In this document: piece by piece, positions 21,379 through 31,557 of the stretch | Numbering within the stretch: the stretch's first letter is position 1 | Layout: each line of letters starts with the position of its first letter | Assembly: GCA_963845695.1 (NCBI GenBank) | Contig: CAWJTQ010000002.1 | Span: 62,001-126,000 of the forward strand | Reading direction: 5' to 3' | Source of the DNA: CAWJTV01 sp963845695 | Lineage (GTDB): Bacteria > Planctomycetota > Planctomycetia > Isosphaerales > Isosphaeraceae | DNA length: 64,000 nt | The notes under the pieces: model-generated | Told to the model about the DNA's origin: nothing | Database searches by the model: none | The model's input: only the letters and a program-made list of their open reading frames with translations | Program-made: the position numbers and the translations under genes

Positions 21379-23623
21379 GCTCCCTGCAACGCATACGAGT
21401 ATCACCGAGGCGAAACACAAGGACGACGAGATAGTCAAGCTGCTGGCGAAGCCGATCGCAGAGCTCGCACCTGAGCGAGAGCTCCAACTGGGATTGTGCT
21501 TGTTCCGCAACAATCTGGACTGGTTCCGCAAGAGCGCTGGCGATTCGCGCGTACTGAGGTTGATGTGGCTGCTGGGCGGCGACGAGAGCCCGGGGAACGC
21601 TGACGAAATAACTTCCCGAGTTCCCGAGGGTACGGGGGGGCCGGTTTCCGGGAGGTTGTTTCGTCAGCGTTCCGTGGGCTCTCTGCAAACGGACGGCCTG
21701 TCCCAGCATGAGATCTACCAGAGGGTCCGTCGCGAGCTGGCGATAGACAATAAGAGCAAGAGCCTCGTCATCGTTGGCAATCGCAGTGACGGGAAGACAG
21801 CCATTCTGCGAAAGTTGGCGCAGGCGAACGCCGCGGACTTCCTCGCTTTCGGTTCGTCCTATCCGGTTCCAATTTACGTCCCTCTCGAGAAACTGCGTTT
21901 CGCCACTCGTCCGGCAGACCTGCTGGCGGAATTCTGCCAGTATGCCGCGAGCTGCCTGTGTGAGCTCTCCTATCCCTACGTCGTTACCGGAGAGAGCTTC
22001 CGGAACCGGCTGCTCGAAGAAGCCAATGTCGTTGTCTATCTGGACAGCGTGGAAGTGTTCCTGAGGAACAACCGGAACGTGGTGAGCAGCGAGGATCTAC
22101 GCGAGCTTATCGGGTCGCTGACAGACCGAACGGGCAAGCAGGGGCGGATTTATCTGGTCCTCGCTACGCGGGCACCCGATCCCGATGTCGAATACACTCG
22201 ACTCGCCGTGCCCGGGCACGCAGTGTATCGCATCGCGCCCGATCACCGAGGAGCAGGCGCGGGAGGAGTTTCCTCAAGTTACGGGGCTGCTGAAATCCGC
22301 CTGGAGCCAACCGGCCAGGCGACTTCTGCTGTCACGTCTGATCCTCTGCCGGCTTCCGAGGGACCTCGACTCATCGAGGTGGACGACAGCGACCACCGAG
22401 AGCGCCGTCCTGGAACTGGCCTTGCAACGTATTCATGACATCAAAGAACTTTTTGAAATGACTCATACTATTTGGGCTGATATTCTCATGATGATCGCCC
22501 ACTACATGTTTCAGGAGCGTTGCGAGGTCATGTCGCTGGATCGGCTCGCGAACTTTGTCGCCGAGGAGGCGACTCACTGGGCCCTAGCGCCGGACTGGGG
22601 TGGCAGTCGCCACCAAGTCGCGCTCGCGGAGCAAATGCGGGATGCCTGCGCGAGCTGGGAGAATTTCTGTAACCTCCTCCCCAACCACCCGCTACTCTTC
22701 ATGCGTCGAGGGCGAGGGCCTGGAGCCTGTGATTCGATCGAGTTCGCTAATGCCGAGTGGAAGGAATTCCTGGTCGCCCGTTACGTCGCGCGCTCCGTGA
22801 TCTGCCGCCGCTTCACCCCGCTACTACATATGGGCCACAACGGAATCATGTACAGTGGGATCGCCGAACAACTCGGCGACGAGGTCGTCTCGGGGGCTGA
22901 CGTGGAACAGGCGATGAAACTCGGTGAGATGAGCCCGCAGGTGATCGCCACCCTTTGCATCGTCCTCGCCATGTCGAATGTGCGGCTCGACCAGGCCGCG
23001 GTCCAGGCCCTCCTTCAATATGACATCGAAGATCCTCGGTTCGACTATGGTCGAGCCATCCAGCTTTACGAGTTCTGTAATCGGGTGCTGTCGGGTCGCC
23101 CGACGACCATCTGGCGCGCGAGGTCCAGCCGGAACTTCTGAAGATCCTCAAGCAGGAGTACGATTCCGCGACGCCGATCCGCAGGAGCGCAGCCTGGTGC
23201 TTTCTGAAGGCGATCGACCGCAGGACGGGGACGAGGCTGGCTGAGGGCCTCGATCGCATCCCCCTTGTGCTCTCGGATGCCGATTGTCGCAGAGCAGCCT
23301 CAGCACTCTGCGACTCCGGATCGACGCCCGTAAGGACCAGCGACGAGCAGCGCGATATGCAACGAGGGATGGCCGACTCGCGATTCCGATTCCTTCAGGA
23401 AGGCAACGAGTTGACGGCCATAACCATGATGCACTGGATGATGTACTTGGCCGCCGCGGTACGCTGCGGTGGGGCGGTCGGCGAGGTGAGCATGCAAGTG
23501 AGGGATTTCTTCAGCGAGGTGGGTGCGGCGAACAGGCGAATCCAGCAACTCGCCGAGATGCCCGGATTCCCGCTACCTGAGATTCGCGAGGTCTTTGGAG
23601 AGGGCGGCAGAGTCTTCCAATGA
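21368..23623 (+). CDS. STAND (NACHT-like) NTPase, frameshifted
   Basis: About 750 residues across three frames. LVIVGNRSDGKTAILRKLA is a Walker A (Gly137-Thr144), NVVVYLDSVEVFL is a Walker B (Asp226), and IYLVLATRAPD fits the sensor-1/arginine segment of STAND NTPases. Frame changes near 22245 (an extra C joins VYRIAP to ITEEQAREEF) and near 23100 split the C-terminal helical domain, which ends at 23623. Codon use is less GC-biased than in neighbouring genes. STAND NTPases act as ligand-triggered oligomerising switches, often in anti-phage defence. With the adjacent hydrolase this suggests a sensor-effector pair. Confidence 0.7.
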
Positions 23624-23667
23624 CAGGTTCCGACGAGATCGGACCTACGTCGCTGTCGTTTCACTCG

Positions 23668-24214
23668 GGGCACTGAAACGGGGACGGGGGCACTGAAACG
23701 GGGCACTGAAACGGGGCACTGAAACGGGGACGCAGCTAGTTTTTCACTCCCTCCCCGTCCTATCGGGCACTGAAACGGGGAAACCGCAGCTAGTTTTTCA
23801 CTCCCTCCCCGTCCTATCGCTCATACTTTGACCACGCACCCTACACCGTGGGGCACTGAAACGGGGACGCAGCTAGTTTTTCACTCCCTCCCCGTCCTAT
23901 CGCTCATACTTGGGCACTGAAACGGGGGCACTGAAACGGGGCACTGAGACGGGGCGGCACTGAAACGGGGACGCAGCTAGTTTTTCACTCCCTCCCCGTC
24001 CTATCGCTCATACTTTGACCACGCACCCTACACCGTGAACGTCCGGACCTCCTCACGAAGATGGCAGTTACCACGCCCGGCCGACCGGGCACTGAAACGG
24101 GGACGCAGCTAGTTTTTCACTCCCTCCCCGTCCTATCGCTCATACTTTGACCACGCACCCTACACCGTGAACGTCCGGACCTCCTCACGAAGATGGCAGT
24201 TACCACGCCCGGCC
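23668..24214. repeat. Nested array of truncated repeats sharing one fixed end
   Basis: Eleven copies of GGCACTGAAACGGGG (one with an A-to-G change: GCACTGAGACGGGG) occur between about 23669 and 24102. Each begins at the same left end and runs a variable distance into the same 130-bp downstream sequence (ACGCAGCTAGTTTTTCACTC ... ACGCCCGGCCGACC) before the next copy interrupts it. Break points include ...CCTATCG, ...CACCGTG, ...CATACTT and ...GGCCGACC, each followed directly by (G)GGCACTGAAACGGGG. Some copies are only the 15-bp head. This is not a CRISPR: there are no unique spacers. Confidence 0.9.
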
Positions 24215-24359
24215 GACCGAAGGTCTCCTGTAATGGGATACGGTTCGTGTGTGCACGGGACGTGTCCCATTTCCCCGGCAAAACCGGCAACGGTAGCGAC
24301 TCCCGTTGTCACTCCCGCCGGGAGACCTTCGGTCCAGCCGACGGCGGGGTCGGGAGACC
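24215..24359. repeat. Hairpin element with GACCGAAGGTCTCC arms
   Basis: GACCGAAGGTCTCC (24215-24228) is an exact inverted match of GGAGACCTTCGGTC (24321-24334), around a loop of about 92 bp. A GCCGACGGCGGGGTC...GGAGACC tail follows. A second element with the same arms and tail is at 58860-58935. It directly adjoins the end of the nested array. Confidence 0.8.
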
Positions 24360-24375
24360 CGCGCCGAACAGAATC

Positions 24376-24880
24376 GGGAAGTGATTTCGAGACTCCTCGT
24401 CGAACACCACCGATCTCAGCGCGGCGGGTGCGGGAAATCTGGGGAGTGCGACGATCCGACCCTCGCCTCTTCCCCCTCAGTTCGGGCCAATTTGGTCATT
24501 CGAGTAGCCCAGTGTTCCGAATTTTTGGATTTTTTCATCTCCCTCTGTGGTCGAGAGTTCCGGAGCGAATCGCCCCGGAATCCGCGATAGGTGCATTAAC
24601 GGATCATAAAACCTGTGGCATACTGAATAATATGGACCATGTGCGACCGTCACCGACCGGAAACTATGGCTGCGAGCCACGGGGCTGTGCCGCGTGCGAC
24701 CGGGCCCGGCACAGCGATTTCGGGACTCGGCCCGAACTCGCTGGGGGCCATGGGGATCGGAGAGGGAGCCGCGGCCAAAAGTGATCACCGAGTGCCAAAT
24801 CGTGCCACAATTCTCGGCAAGTCCGGCCCTCCTCACAGCCGGCCCCGCCCAGAACCCCCGCCGGATCCGGACGTCCCGCC
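24376..24880 (+). repeat. Dispersed repeat, copy A
   Basis: This 505-bp segment is closely similar to the reverse complement of 58409-59136. Shared landmarks are CGAGACTCCTCGTCGA, GATCTCAGCGCGGCGGGTGC, TTTTTTCATCTCCCTCTGTG, GGCATACTGAATAATATGGA and GGACGTCCCGCC. Copy A lacks about 230 bp that copy B carries in the middle. Open frames exist on both strands in both copies, but the similarity is at DNA level and no protein family is recognised. Confidence 0.85.
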
Positions 24881-25249
24881 GGTCCTGAGTAGGGCCTCTC
24901 GGAATGGGTCAAAGCCACCATCCCCAGACGGTGCGGTGGTGATCGCCGAGGATTCTCGAAAATTCACGAAACCGCCGTTCAGATTCCCTGGTCAAGATCG
25001 CGGCTCGGTAGGTCTGTCGAGGACCATTCTTCGGTCCGACGGACCAAGGGCATGCGAGCGAGTCCGGCTCGGCTGATCCAAGAGTCGAGAGGGCGCCGTT
25101 CGAGGCTTCGGCGCCGAGAAACGACGGCCCGCTCGATCGGAGGCTCGTGCCGCCGAGACGGCGCGAAACCTCGACCGGGTGGGTGTGTCTGGGGAGCCGG
25201 ATGGCGGGACGGTGCGGGCGTCTTCGGGAAAAGCGACCCGCAGGGGTGC
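24881..25249. other. Region between repeat copy A and the tex promoter
   Basis: No gene is supported. A short open stretch beginning near 24936 (GAVVIAEDSRKFTKPPF) could be a gene remnant but has no start signal or recognisable domain. Confidence 0.35.
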
Positions 25250-25278
25250 TTGACAAGGTGGGATCGATCCTCTAAAGT
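25250..25278 (+). promoter_or_regulatory. Sigma70-type promoter for tex
   Basis: TTGACA at 25250-25255, a 17-bp spacer, and TAAAGT at 25273-25278, about 160 bp upstream of the tex ATG. The -35 box is perfect consensus and the spacing is ideal, in an otherwise GC-rich region. Confidence 0.65.
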
Positions 25279-25435
25279 GACCGAACTTATTTGTCAGCCA
25301 AGTATCTCCGTGCGCTCGAATTATGGACCGCCAGCGAAACGAGATGCCTTCGGGGCGATGGTTTTGAGTTGGTTCGCTGAGCCGTCCATCACCTCATCGC
25401 CGCCCGAAGCTCACCAGGTGCAGAGTAGAGTCTCC

Positions 25436-28400
25436 ATGGACAACCCGATCCAGGTCAACCTCGGGCGCATCGCGCAGGACCTGCAAATTCGGCGCGTGCA
25501 AGTGGAGAGCGTCGTCCAGCTTCTGGACGAGGGGAACACTGTCCCCTTCATCACCCGCTATCGGAAGGAACGGACGGGCAACCTCAACGAGGTGACGATC
25601 CGGGAGATCCAGCTCCGGGTGCAGCGGCTGCGCGAGCTGGCCGACCGCAAGGAGACGATCCTCAAGGCGATCGAGGCCCAGGGGAAGCTGAGTCCCGACC
25701 TGGCCGCGGCCATCCGCGCGGCCGACAACCCCAAGCGACTCGAAGACCTCTACCTGCCGTTCAAGCCCAAGAAGCGCACCAAGGCGTCCGATGCCCGCGA
25801 GCGGGGCCTGGAACCCCTGGCCTTCCGGATCTGGACCCGCGACGAGACCCTCACCGACCTGGACACGGCGGCCCAGGAGTTCGTGAACGCCGAGAAAGGG
25901 CGTCGAAACGATCGAGAAGGTCCTGGAAGGGGTCGGCCATATCCTCGCCGAGGCGATCAGCGAGATGGCCATGGTCCGCGACGCCGTGCGCAAGGTCGTG
26001 TGGAAGACCGGCAAGATCGTCACCGCCAAGGCCGAGATCCCCGAGGGACAGGGCCTCGAGTACCGCGATTATTTCGACTACTCCGAGCCGGTCGCCCAGA
26101 TCCCGCCGCATCGCGTGCTGGCGATCAACCGTGGGGACAAGGAAGGGCCGCTGAAGGTGAAGCTCGAGGTGTCCCGGCCGGATGTCGAGGCCGTGCTCTT
26201 CAGCCAGCTCCCACTGGATGGGCATCCCCAGGGCGACCTGTTCCGCGCCGCCGCGATGGACGCCGTGGACCGGCTGATCCTGCCGAGCATGGAGCGCGAA
26301 GTCCGGCGCGACCTGACCGAGGCCGCCGAGAAGCACGCCGTCGAGGTCTTCGCCCGCAACCTGGGCAGCTTGCTGCTCCAGCCCCCGATCCCCAAGCAAG
26401 TCGTCCTGGCCATCGATCCCGGCTTCCGGACCGGCTGCAAGGTCGCCGTGCTCGATCCCAGCGGCAATCTCCTCGATCAGACGGTGATCTTTCCCCATCC
26501 TCCCCAGAATCGTCGGTCCGAGGCCAAGGTGGCGCTCAAGGACCTGGTGGGCAAGCACCAGGTGAATGTGGTTGCCATCGGCAACGGCACGGCCTGCCGT
26601 GAGACCGAGGAGTTGATCGCCGAGATCATCGCCGAAGGGATGCGGTTCAGTCAGGGGGAAGGTGCCGCCACCGACGTGGCCCCCGCATCCCCGGCCGACG
26701 CCGCAGCGCCTCCTTCCCCGGTCGAGGATGCCGGCGATTCCTGGGCTGCGCCCGCAATCGACAGACCCTCAGGCCGGCAGTGCCGATCAGACGGGCACCC
26801 CGGCGGAGCCTGCAACCGATCTCCCCAGCGAGCCAGCGTCTGCGGACGGCAACGATCAGGCCCCTTCCCGACCGCGACGAGTCGGCTCCGGCCCCTGCTG
26901 AGGAGCTCGCCCCAGTCAGTCAGATGCCGTCCGAGGAAGACCCGCTCGGCAACGGCTCCGCAGGTGACTCTCACGCACGGACCGAGACTCATGCGTCGAG
27001 TCCGTCCGAGGAAACGGTCGAGATGCTCCCGCCGATCTCGGGTGGATCACTGGACTCCGACCCCCCGTCGCACGAGACCGAACCGGGCAGCGGCTCCGGC
27101 TCCGGAATCGCCGCCCGTATCAGAGGCCGTGTCCACCGACGTGCTCGAAGGAGCCGGGACCGGATTCGGCGATGAAGGGGCTGCACGGTCGCACAGAGGA
27201 GTCCGCCACGGCGGAGCCGGCCGACCGGCGACTATCTGCCCGTCCCCCCCGCGGAACCTCCGGAACCGACCGCGGCCGGACCCATCGAGAGCCCGGCCGC
27301 GACGGGAGTCTCGGAGACCATCGAGCCGGAGTCCGTAAGCCCGGCCGCGATCGCCGTGCCCGCGGCGGATCTGGGCGAGACGTCGGTCGAGCCCGCACTG
27401 ACGGGGGACCATCTCCCGGTGCCATCAGAAGAGTCGACCCCATCCGAGCCGCCGGCCGAAACGTCGTCGACCGCCACCTCGAGCGAAACGACTCCCGCAG
27501 CCCCCGCCGGATCGACCGGTGCGCCGGGCGGCCGGCCGCCGCGCTCGGGCCGGTCCGGCGGCCAGGGGAAATCGGACTCGTCGCGCCGGCCGCCCCGGGC
27601 CAAGCAGCCCTCGACGCCACCCCCTCCCCCAACGCCCCCGCAGCCGCACCCGGCCGACACCTTGCTGGCCCAGCTTGCCTATGTGATCGTCAACGAGGCC
27701 GGGGCCAGCGTCTACTCGACCAGCCAGGTCGGCCGCGACGAGCTGCCGGAGTTCGATCCCACCCTGCGGAGCAGCATCTCGATCGGTCGACGGCTCCAGG
27801 ATCCCCTGTCCGAGCTGGTCAAGATCGAGCCCCAGAACATCGGCGTCGGACTGTATCAGCACGACGTCAATCCCAAGCAGCTCAAGGAAACGCTCGACTC
27901 GGTCATATCGAGCTGCGTCAACTTCGTCGGGGTGGACCTGAATACCGCGAGCGTTCCGTTGCTGCGGCATGTCTCCGGCCTGAATCAGTTGACCGCGCGG
28001 CGAATCGTCGATTTCCGCAAGGACCATGGCCCTTATCGCCGTCGCGAGCAGTTGACGGAAGTCGAAGGGGTCGGTCCGGCGACGTTCACCCAGGCCGCGG
28101 GGTTCCTCAAGCTCCTCGAGGGCGACGACCCGCTGGATCGGACGTGGGTTCACCCCGAGAGCTATCCGGCCGCCATCAAACTGGTGGAGAAGTTCGGGTT
28201 CACACCCGACGTTGTGCGAGACAAGGTCCAACTGCCCGAACTGCGATCCCAGTTGGCCCAGGCCGACATCCCGGCGCTCGTCGCCGAGCTGGAGATCGGC
28301 GAGTTCACGCTCCGCGACATCGTCGAAGCCCTCGGCCGTCCGGATCGCGACCCGCGCGACGACTTGCCCAAGCCGATCTTCAAGAAGGGCGTGCTCAAGC

Positions 28401-29353
28401 TCGAGGACCTGACCGCGGGGATGGAGCTGAAGGGAACGGTCCTCAATGTCGTGGATTTCGGCGCGTTCGTCGAACATCGGACTGAAGGATTCAGGGCTGG
28501 TCCACATCAGCCAACTGGCCAACCGATACGTCAAGAGCCCGCACGATGTCGTCAGCGTCAGCGACGTGGTCACGGTCTGGGTCATGGGTGTGGACCAGGA
28601 GCGGAAGCGGGTCTCGTTGACGATGGTCAAGCCGGGCACGGAACGGCATCGGGGCGCCCCGAGTGGCGGCCGGCGTGGCGGCGGCCCCGGCGGTGAGCCG
28701 CGCGATCCGAACCAGCAGCGCGAGGGTCGTGGCGGACCGCCCGGCCAGGGGCGTCGGGGTGGCCCGGCCAGCGGCCGTACTCCGCGTCCGACCGGCTCCG
28801 CGCTCACATCCCCGCCGGTGGGTGCCCCTTCGGTGGCGGTCCTGGCCGATACGCCGTCCCGGCGGCCCGATCGGGATCATGGCCGCGACCGGGGTCCGGG
28901 CGGCGGTCCCGCGCCGGCGAGGCACCCGGAGCGGGGACCGCTCCTCCGCGGTTCGGCCGCGGACCCGGATCGGGTCCGGGCGGCGGACCTCCGGGCGGGC
29001 GCGGTTCCTATCACGGCCAGGGGGGCGGGCGGCCAACTCGTTCGGATCGCGACCAGGATCGTGGTGCGCCCCAACGGCCGCCCAGCCGTCCGTCCCGACC
29101 CAGCGCCCCACCGCCCCCGCTCTCCAAAGATGCCTTGGCCGGCAACATCCCGCTCCGGACCTTCGGTCAGCTCAAGCAGCTCTGGCAAGCCCGCGTCGAA
29201 GGTCCTCCGGACTCGGCCGAGGCCCCTCAGCCAGCCGCCGATGATCGCCCGTCCCCAACTCAGGATCAACCCCCGCACTCGAAGGAACCCCCGGATTCGA
29301 CCCACGCACCAGTCCCCCAGGCCGAGCCGGAGACGCCGTCGAACCCGACTTAA
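25436..29353 (+). CDS. tex: Tex-type RNA-binding transcription accessory protein with large internal insertion, frameshifted
   Basis: The product spans about 1300 residues over at least seven frame changes. Its order matches Tex. The N-terminal helical region has VPFITRYRKERTGNLNEV and LEDLYLPFKPKKRTKA. A YqgF/RNase H-like domain follows (VLAIDPGFRTGCKVAVLD, VAIGNGTACRETEEL). After an interruption come AYVIVNEAGASVYS, then HhH motifs (VDLNTASVPLLRHVSGLN) and an S1 domain (GTVLNVVDFGAFVEHR ... DSGLVHISQLANRYV). The tail is Arg/Gly-rich and ends at 29353. Between about 26650 and 27655, a Pro/Ala/Ser/Glu-rich stretch of about 335 residues interrupts the YqgF domain. Usual Tex is about 770 residues. 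The ATG at 25436 is chosen by homology. Tex binds nucleic acid and affects transcription; the frame changes are probably sequence errors. Confidence 0.85.
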
Positions 29354-29479
29354 CCTCGGCTTGCATCAACGTTTAGCGTCAGTTCTGTCGGTCCCGCAAA
29401 AGTGCTTGCACGCTGGCTCGTGCGGAGAGATGCGTCTGAGTGAGATCTCGTGCCGGACCTGACCAGTGGATTCCTTGCC

Positions 29480-29507
29480 TTGGTGAATTGGTGGAAACCG
29501 CTATAAT
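29480..29507 (+). promoter_or_regulatory. Promoter-like sequence upstream of the ABC exporter
   Basis: TTGGTG (29480-29485), a 16-bp spacer and a perfect TATAAT (29502-29507) lie 87 bp before the permease ATG. Nothing else in this short intergenic region would need it. Confidence 0.55.
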
Positions 29508-29593
29508 TCAGGGGACGACGGCACGGAGTTCCGCACACCGGTCACTGTGGGAGGTGAACGGGCCGTGAAGATAAGATTGAGGATCGATTCGAG

Positions 29594-30802
29594 ATGGGTG
29601 TATTCGCCTGGCGGAATCTGCTCACCCGGCCGCTTCGGACGATCTTGGCATTGGTGGGGTTATCGATCCCGATCCTCGGTGTACTAGGGCTGTTCTGCGT
29701 CTCGAACGGCTTGCGGAACCTCGTGGGTGAAACCCTGGGCGGAATCGAAGGATTGATTGTACTGGGCGACAACCAGCCCAGCCCGGTCTTCAGCAATATC
29801 CCCGCGACCCTGGCCGACGAGTTGAGGCAGATGCCCAAGATCCGGGCGGTCGCGCCGGAGGTGTGGGGGATCGCTCCGTCGATCGAGGGATGGGGCATGA
29901 TCGCCGGCCTCTTGAAGCCGGGGAAGCAGATGTCGATCTTCGACCAGCCGGTGATCGCCGGCCAGGACATCCCCGCTCATCAGAATCTCCGCAGCGCCGT
30001 GTTCCCGAGGGCGCTCCGAGAGCACGGCGAAGGGCGATTCCTCCAACCGAGCGATGCGGGACAGGCGAACATCGTCATCAGCCGCAAGATCGCCCGCGAC
30101 CACCCCAATGACCAGGGCCAGCCCAGGAAGGTGGGCGATTCGCTGGATATCGGCGGCAAGCCGTTCCAGATCGTCGGCATCTATGAGACTGGCTCGATGC
30201 TCCTGGATGTCGTGATCCTGATGGATATCGGGATGGCTCGAAGTGTGTTGAATCGGCCTCCTGGGTCGGTCTCCTGCATCTATGTCGAGGGGGACGATCC
30301 CACGGACAACAGTGCACTCTCCGCGGCGATTGAGAAGGCTCATCCCAGTGTCAACGCCCGGAGCATGCGGGAGGCCCAGGCCAACTTCAGCTCGTTGCTG
30401 GGACAGGTCAACTCCTTCTTGCTCATGACGGTCAGCCTGGCCCTCGTCGTGGGGATCGTCGGCATCATCAATACCATGCTGATGAGCACCACCGAGCGGT
30501 TCACCGAGTTCGGCGTCCTTCGCACCAACGGCTGGTCGCAGGGCAATATCCTGGCACTGGTGACCCTCGAAAGTGCCTATCTCGGTCTGCTCGCCGGTCT
30601 GTTCGGCTGCGGCCTGGCGTGGGCCGGCATCCTCGTGATCAATCCGTTCATCTCCGGGGGCATGCACCTCGGCATGACGCCTTCGCTGGTGGCGCTGGGC
30701 ATCGGGCTGTCGGTCGTCATGGGCATGCTGGGCGGACTGTATCCGGCCTGGAAGGCGGCCCGCCTGGTCCCCATGGAGGCGATCCGGTTGGGGTCGCACT
30801 GA
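29594..30802 (+). CDS. MacB/FtsX-family ABC transporter permease
   Basis: 402 residues. An N-terminal membrane helix (TILALVGLSIPILGVLGLF) is followed by a large periplasmic MacB_PCD-type domain (about 45-270). Three C-terminal helices follow, in the FtsX arrangement (LLMTVSLALVVGIVGIINTM, ALVTLESAYLGLLAGLFGCG, LGIGLSVVMGMLGGLYPA). The typical ending 'PAWKAARLVPMEAIR' is present. It forms an operon with the ATPase 23 bp downstream. This class usually acts in lipoprotein release or export of peptides and lipids by a mechanotransmission mechanism; the substrate is unknown. Confidence 0.92.
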   Translation: MGVFAWRNLLTRPLRTILALVGLSIPILGVLGLFCVSNGLRNLVGETLGGIEGLIVLGDNQPSPVFSNIPATLADELRQMPKIRAVAPEVWGIAPSIEGWGMIAGLLKPGKQMSIFDQPVIAGQDIPAHQNLRSAVFPRALREHGEGRFLQPSDAGQANIVISRKIARDHPNDQGQPRKVGDSLDIGGKPFQIVGIYETGSMLLDVVILMDIGMARSVLNRPPGSVSCIYVEGDDPTDNSALSAAIEKAHPSVNARSMREAQANFSSLLGQVNSFLLMTVSLALVVGIVGIINTMLMSTTERFTEFGVLRTNGWSQGNILALVTLESAYLGLLAGLFGCGLAWAGILVINPFISGGMHLGMTPSLVALGIGLSVVMGMLGGLYPAWKAARLVPMEAIRLGSH

Positions 30803-30825
30803 CTACTATTCCTTGAGGTCTCCCG

Positions 30826-31536
30826 ATGATCGACGTGAGGAACGTTCACAAGTCTTACCGCAGCGGTAGTCGGTGGGTCGAGGCGGTGCGCGGGGTCAGT
30901 TGCGAGATCGAGCGCGGCCGGTTCGCGTTCATCGTCGGCCCAAGCGGGTCAGGCAAGAGTACGCTCCTCTATCTGATGGGTGCCCTCGATCGTCCGACGT
31001 CGGGCGAGATCATCGTCGAGGGCCGGAATTTGGCCACGATGTCGGAGGCGGAACAGAACGCCTATCGTCGCGACCAGATCGGCTTCATTTTTCAATCGTT
31101 CAACCTGATCAGCAACCTGACGGCGGTGGAGAACGTGCTGGTTCCGTTCCTGCCGCGCGGGGTGACTGCCGAGCAACGGCAGCGTGCGATCGCCTTGCTG
31201 AAGGATGTGGGTCTGGAGGACCGCATCGATCACCGGCCGTATCAGCTCTCCGGCGGCGAACAGCAACGGGTGGCGATCGCCCGGGCGCTGGTCAAGCAGC
31301 CGGTGCTCATCCTCGCCGATGAGCCGACTGGCGAGCTGGATTCCAAGGCCGGCGACGAGATCTACCGGATCCTCCGCAGGCTCCAGGAATCGTCGGGAAC
31401 TACCCTGGTCGTCGTGACCCACGACCGCCGATTCATCACCTCGGACGACCTCGTCCTCGAGATCCAGGACGGACAGCTCGCCAACGGACATGAGGCCGAG
31501 TCCGTGGGTTACTCGGCGGCATTGAGCCCGCGCTGA
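30826..31536 (+). CDS. ABC transporter ATPase of the LolD/MacB type
   Basis: 236 residues. Walker A is GPSGSGKST, the Q-loop is GFIFQSFNLI, the signature is LSGGEQQRVAIARAL, Walker B is LILADEPTGELDSK, and the H-loop is VVVTHD. LNLIS-type Q-loop and signature variants match the o228/LolD family, which pairs with FtsX-like permeases such as the gene just upstream. A short C-terminal extension of about 15 residues follows the usual domain. Confidence 0.95.
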   Translation: MIDVRNVHKSYRSGSRWVEAVRGVSCEIERGRFAFIVGPSGSGKSTLLYLMGALDRPTSGEIIVEGRNLATMSEAEQNAYRRDQIGFIFQSFNLISNLTAVENVLVPFLPRGVTAEQRQRAIALLKDVGLEDRIDHRPYQLSGGEQQRVAIARALVKQPVLILADEPTGELDSKAGDEIYRILRRLQESSGTTLVVVTHDRRFITSDDLVLEIQDGQLANGHEAESVGYSAALSPR

Positions 31537-31557
31537 GCCATATCGCGACTTGGCCGA

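Noticed and set aside
23668..24214. CRISPR array
   Set aside because: Repeat heads are not evenly spaced and what lies between them is the same sequence cut at different points, not unique spacers; no cas genes.
24477..24836. Minus-strand protein of 119 residues in repeat copy A, with a relative in copy B
   Set aside because: Similarity between copies is at DNA level in all frames; no start signal and no family.
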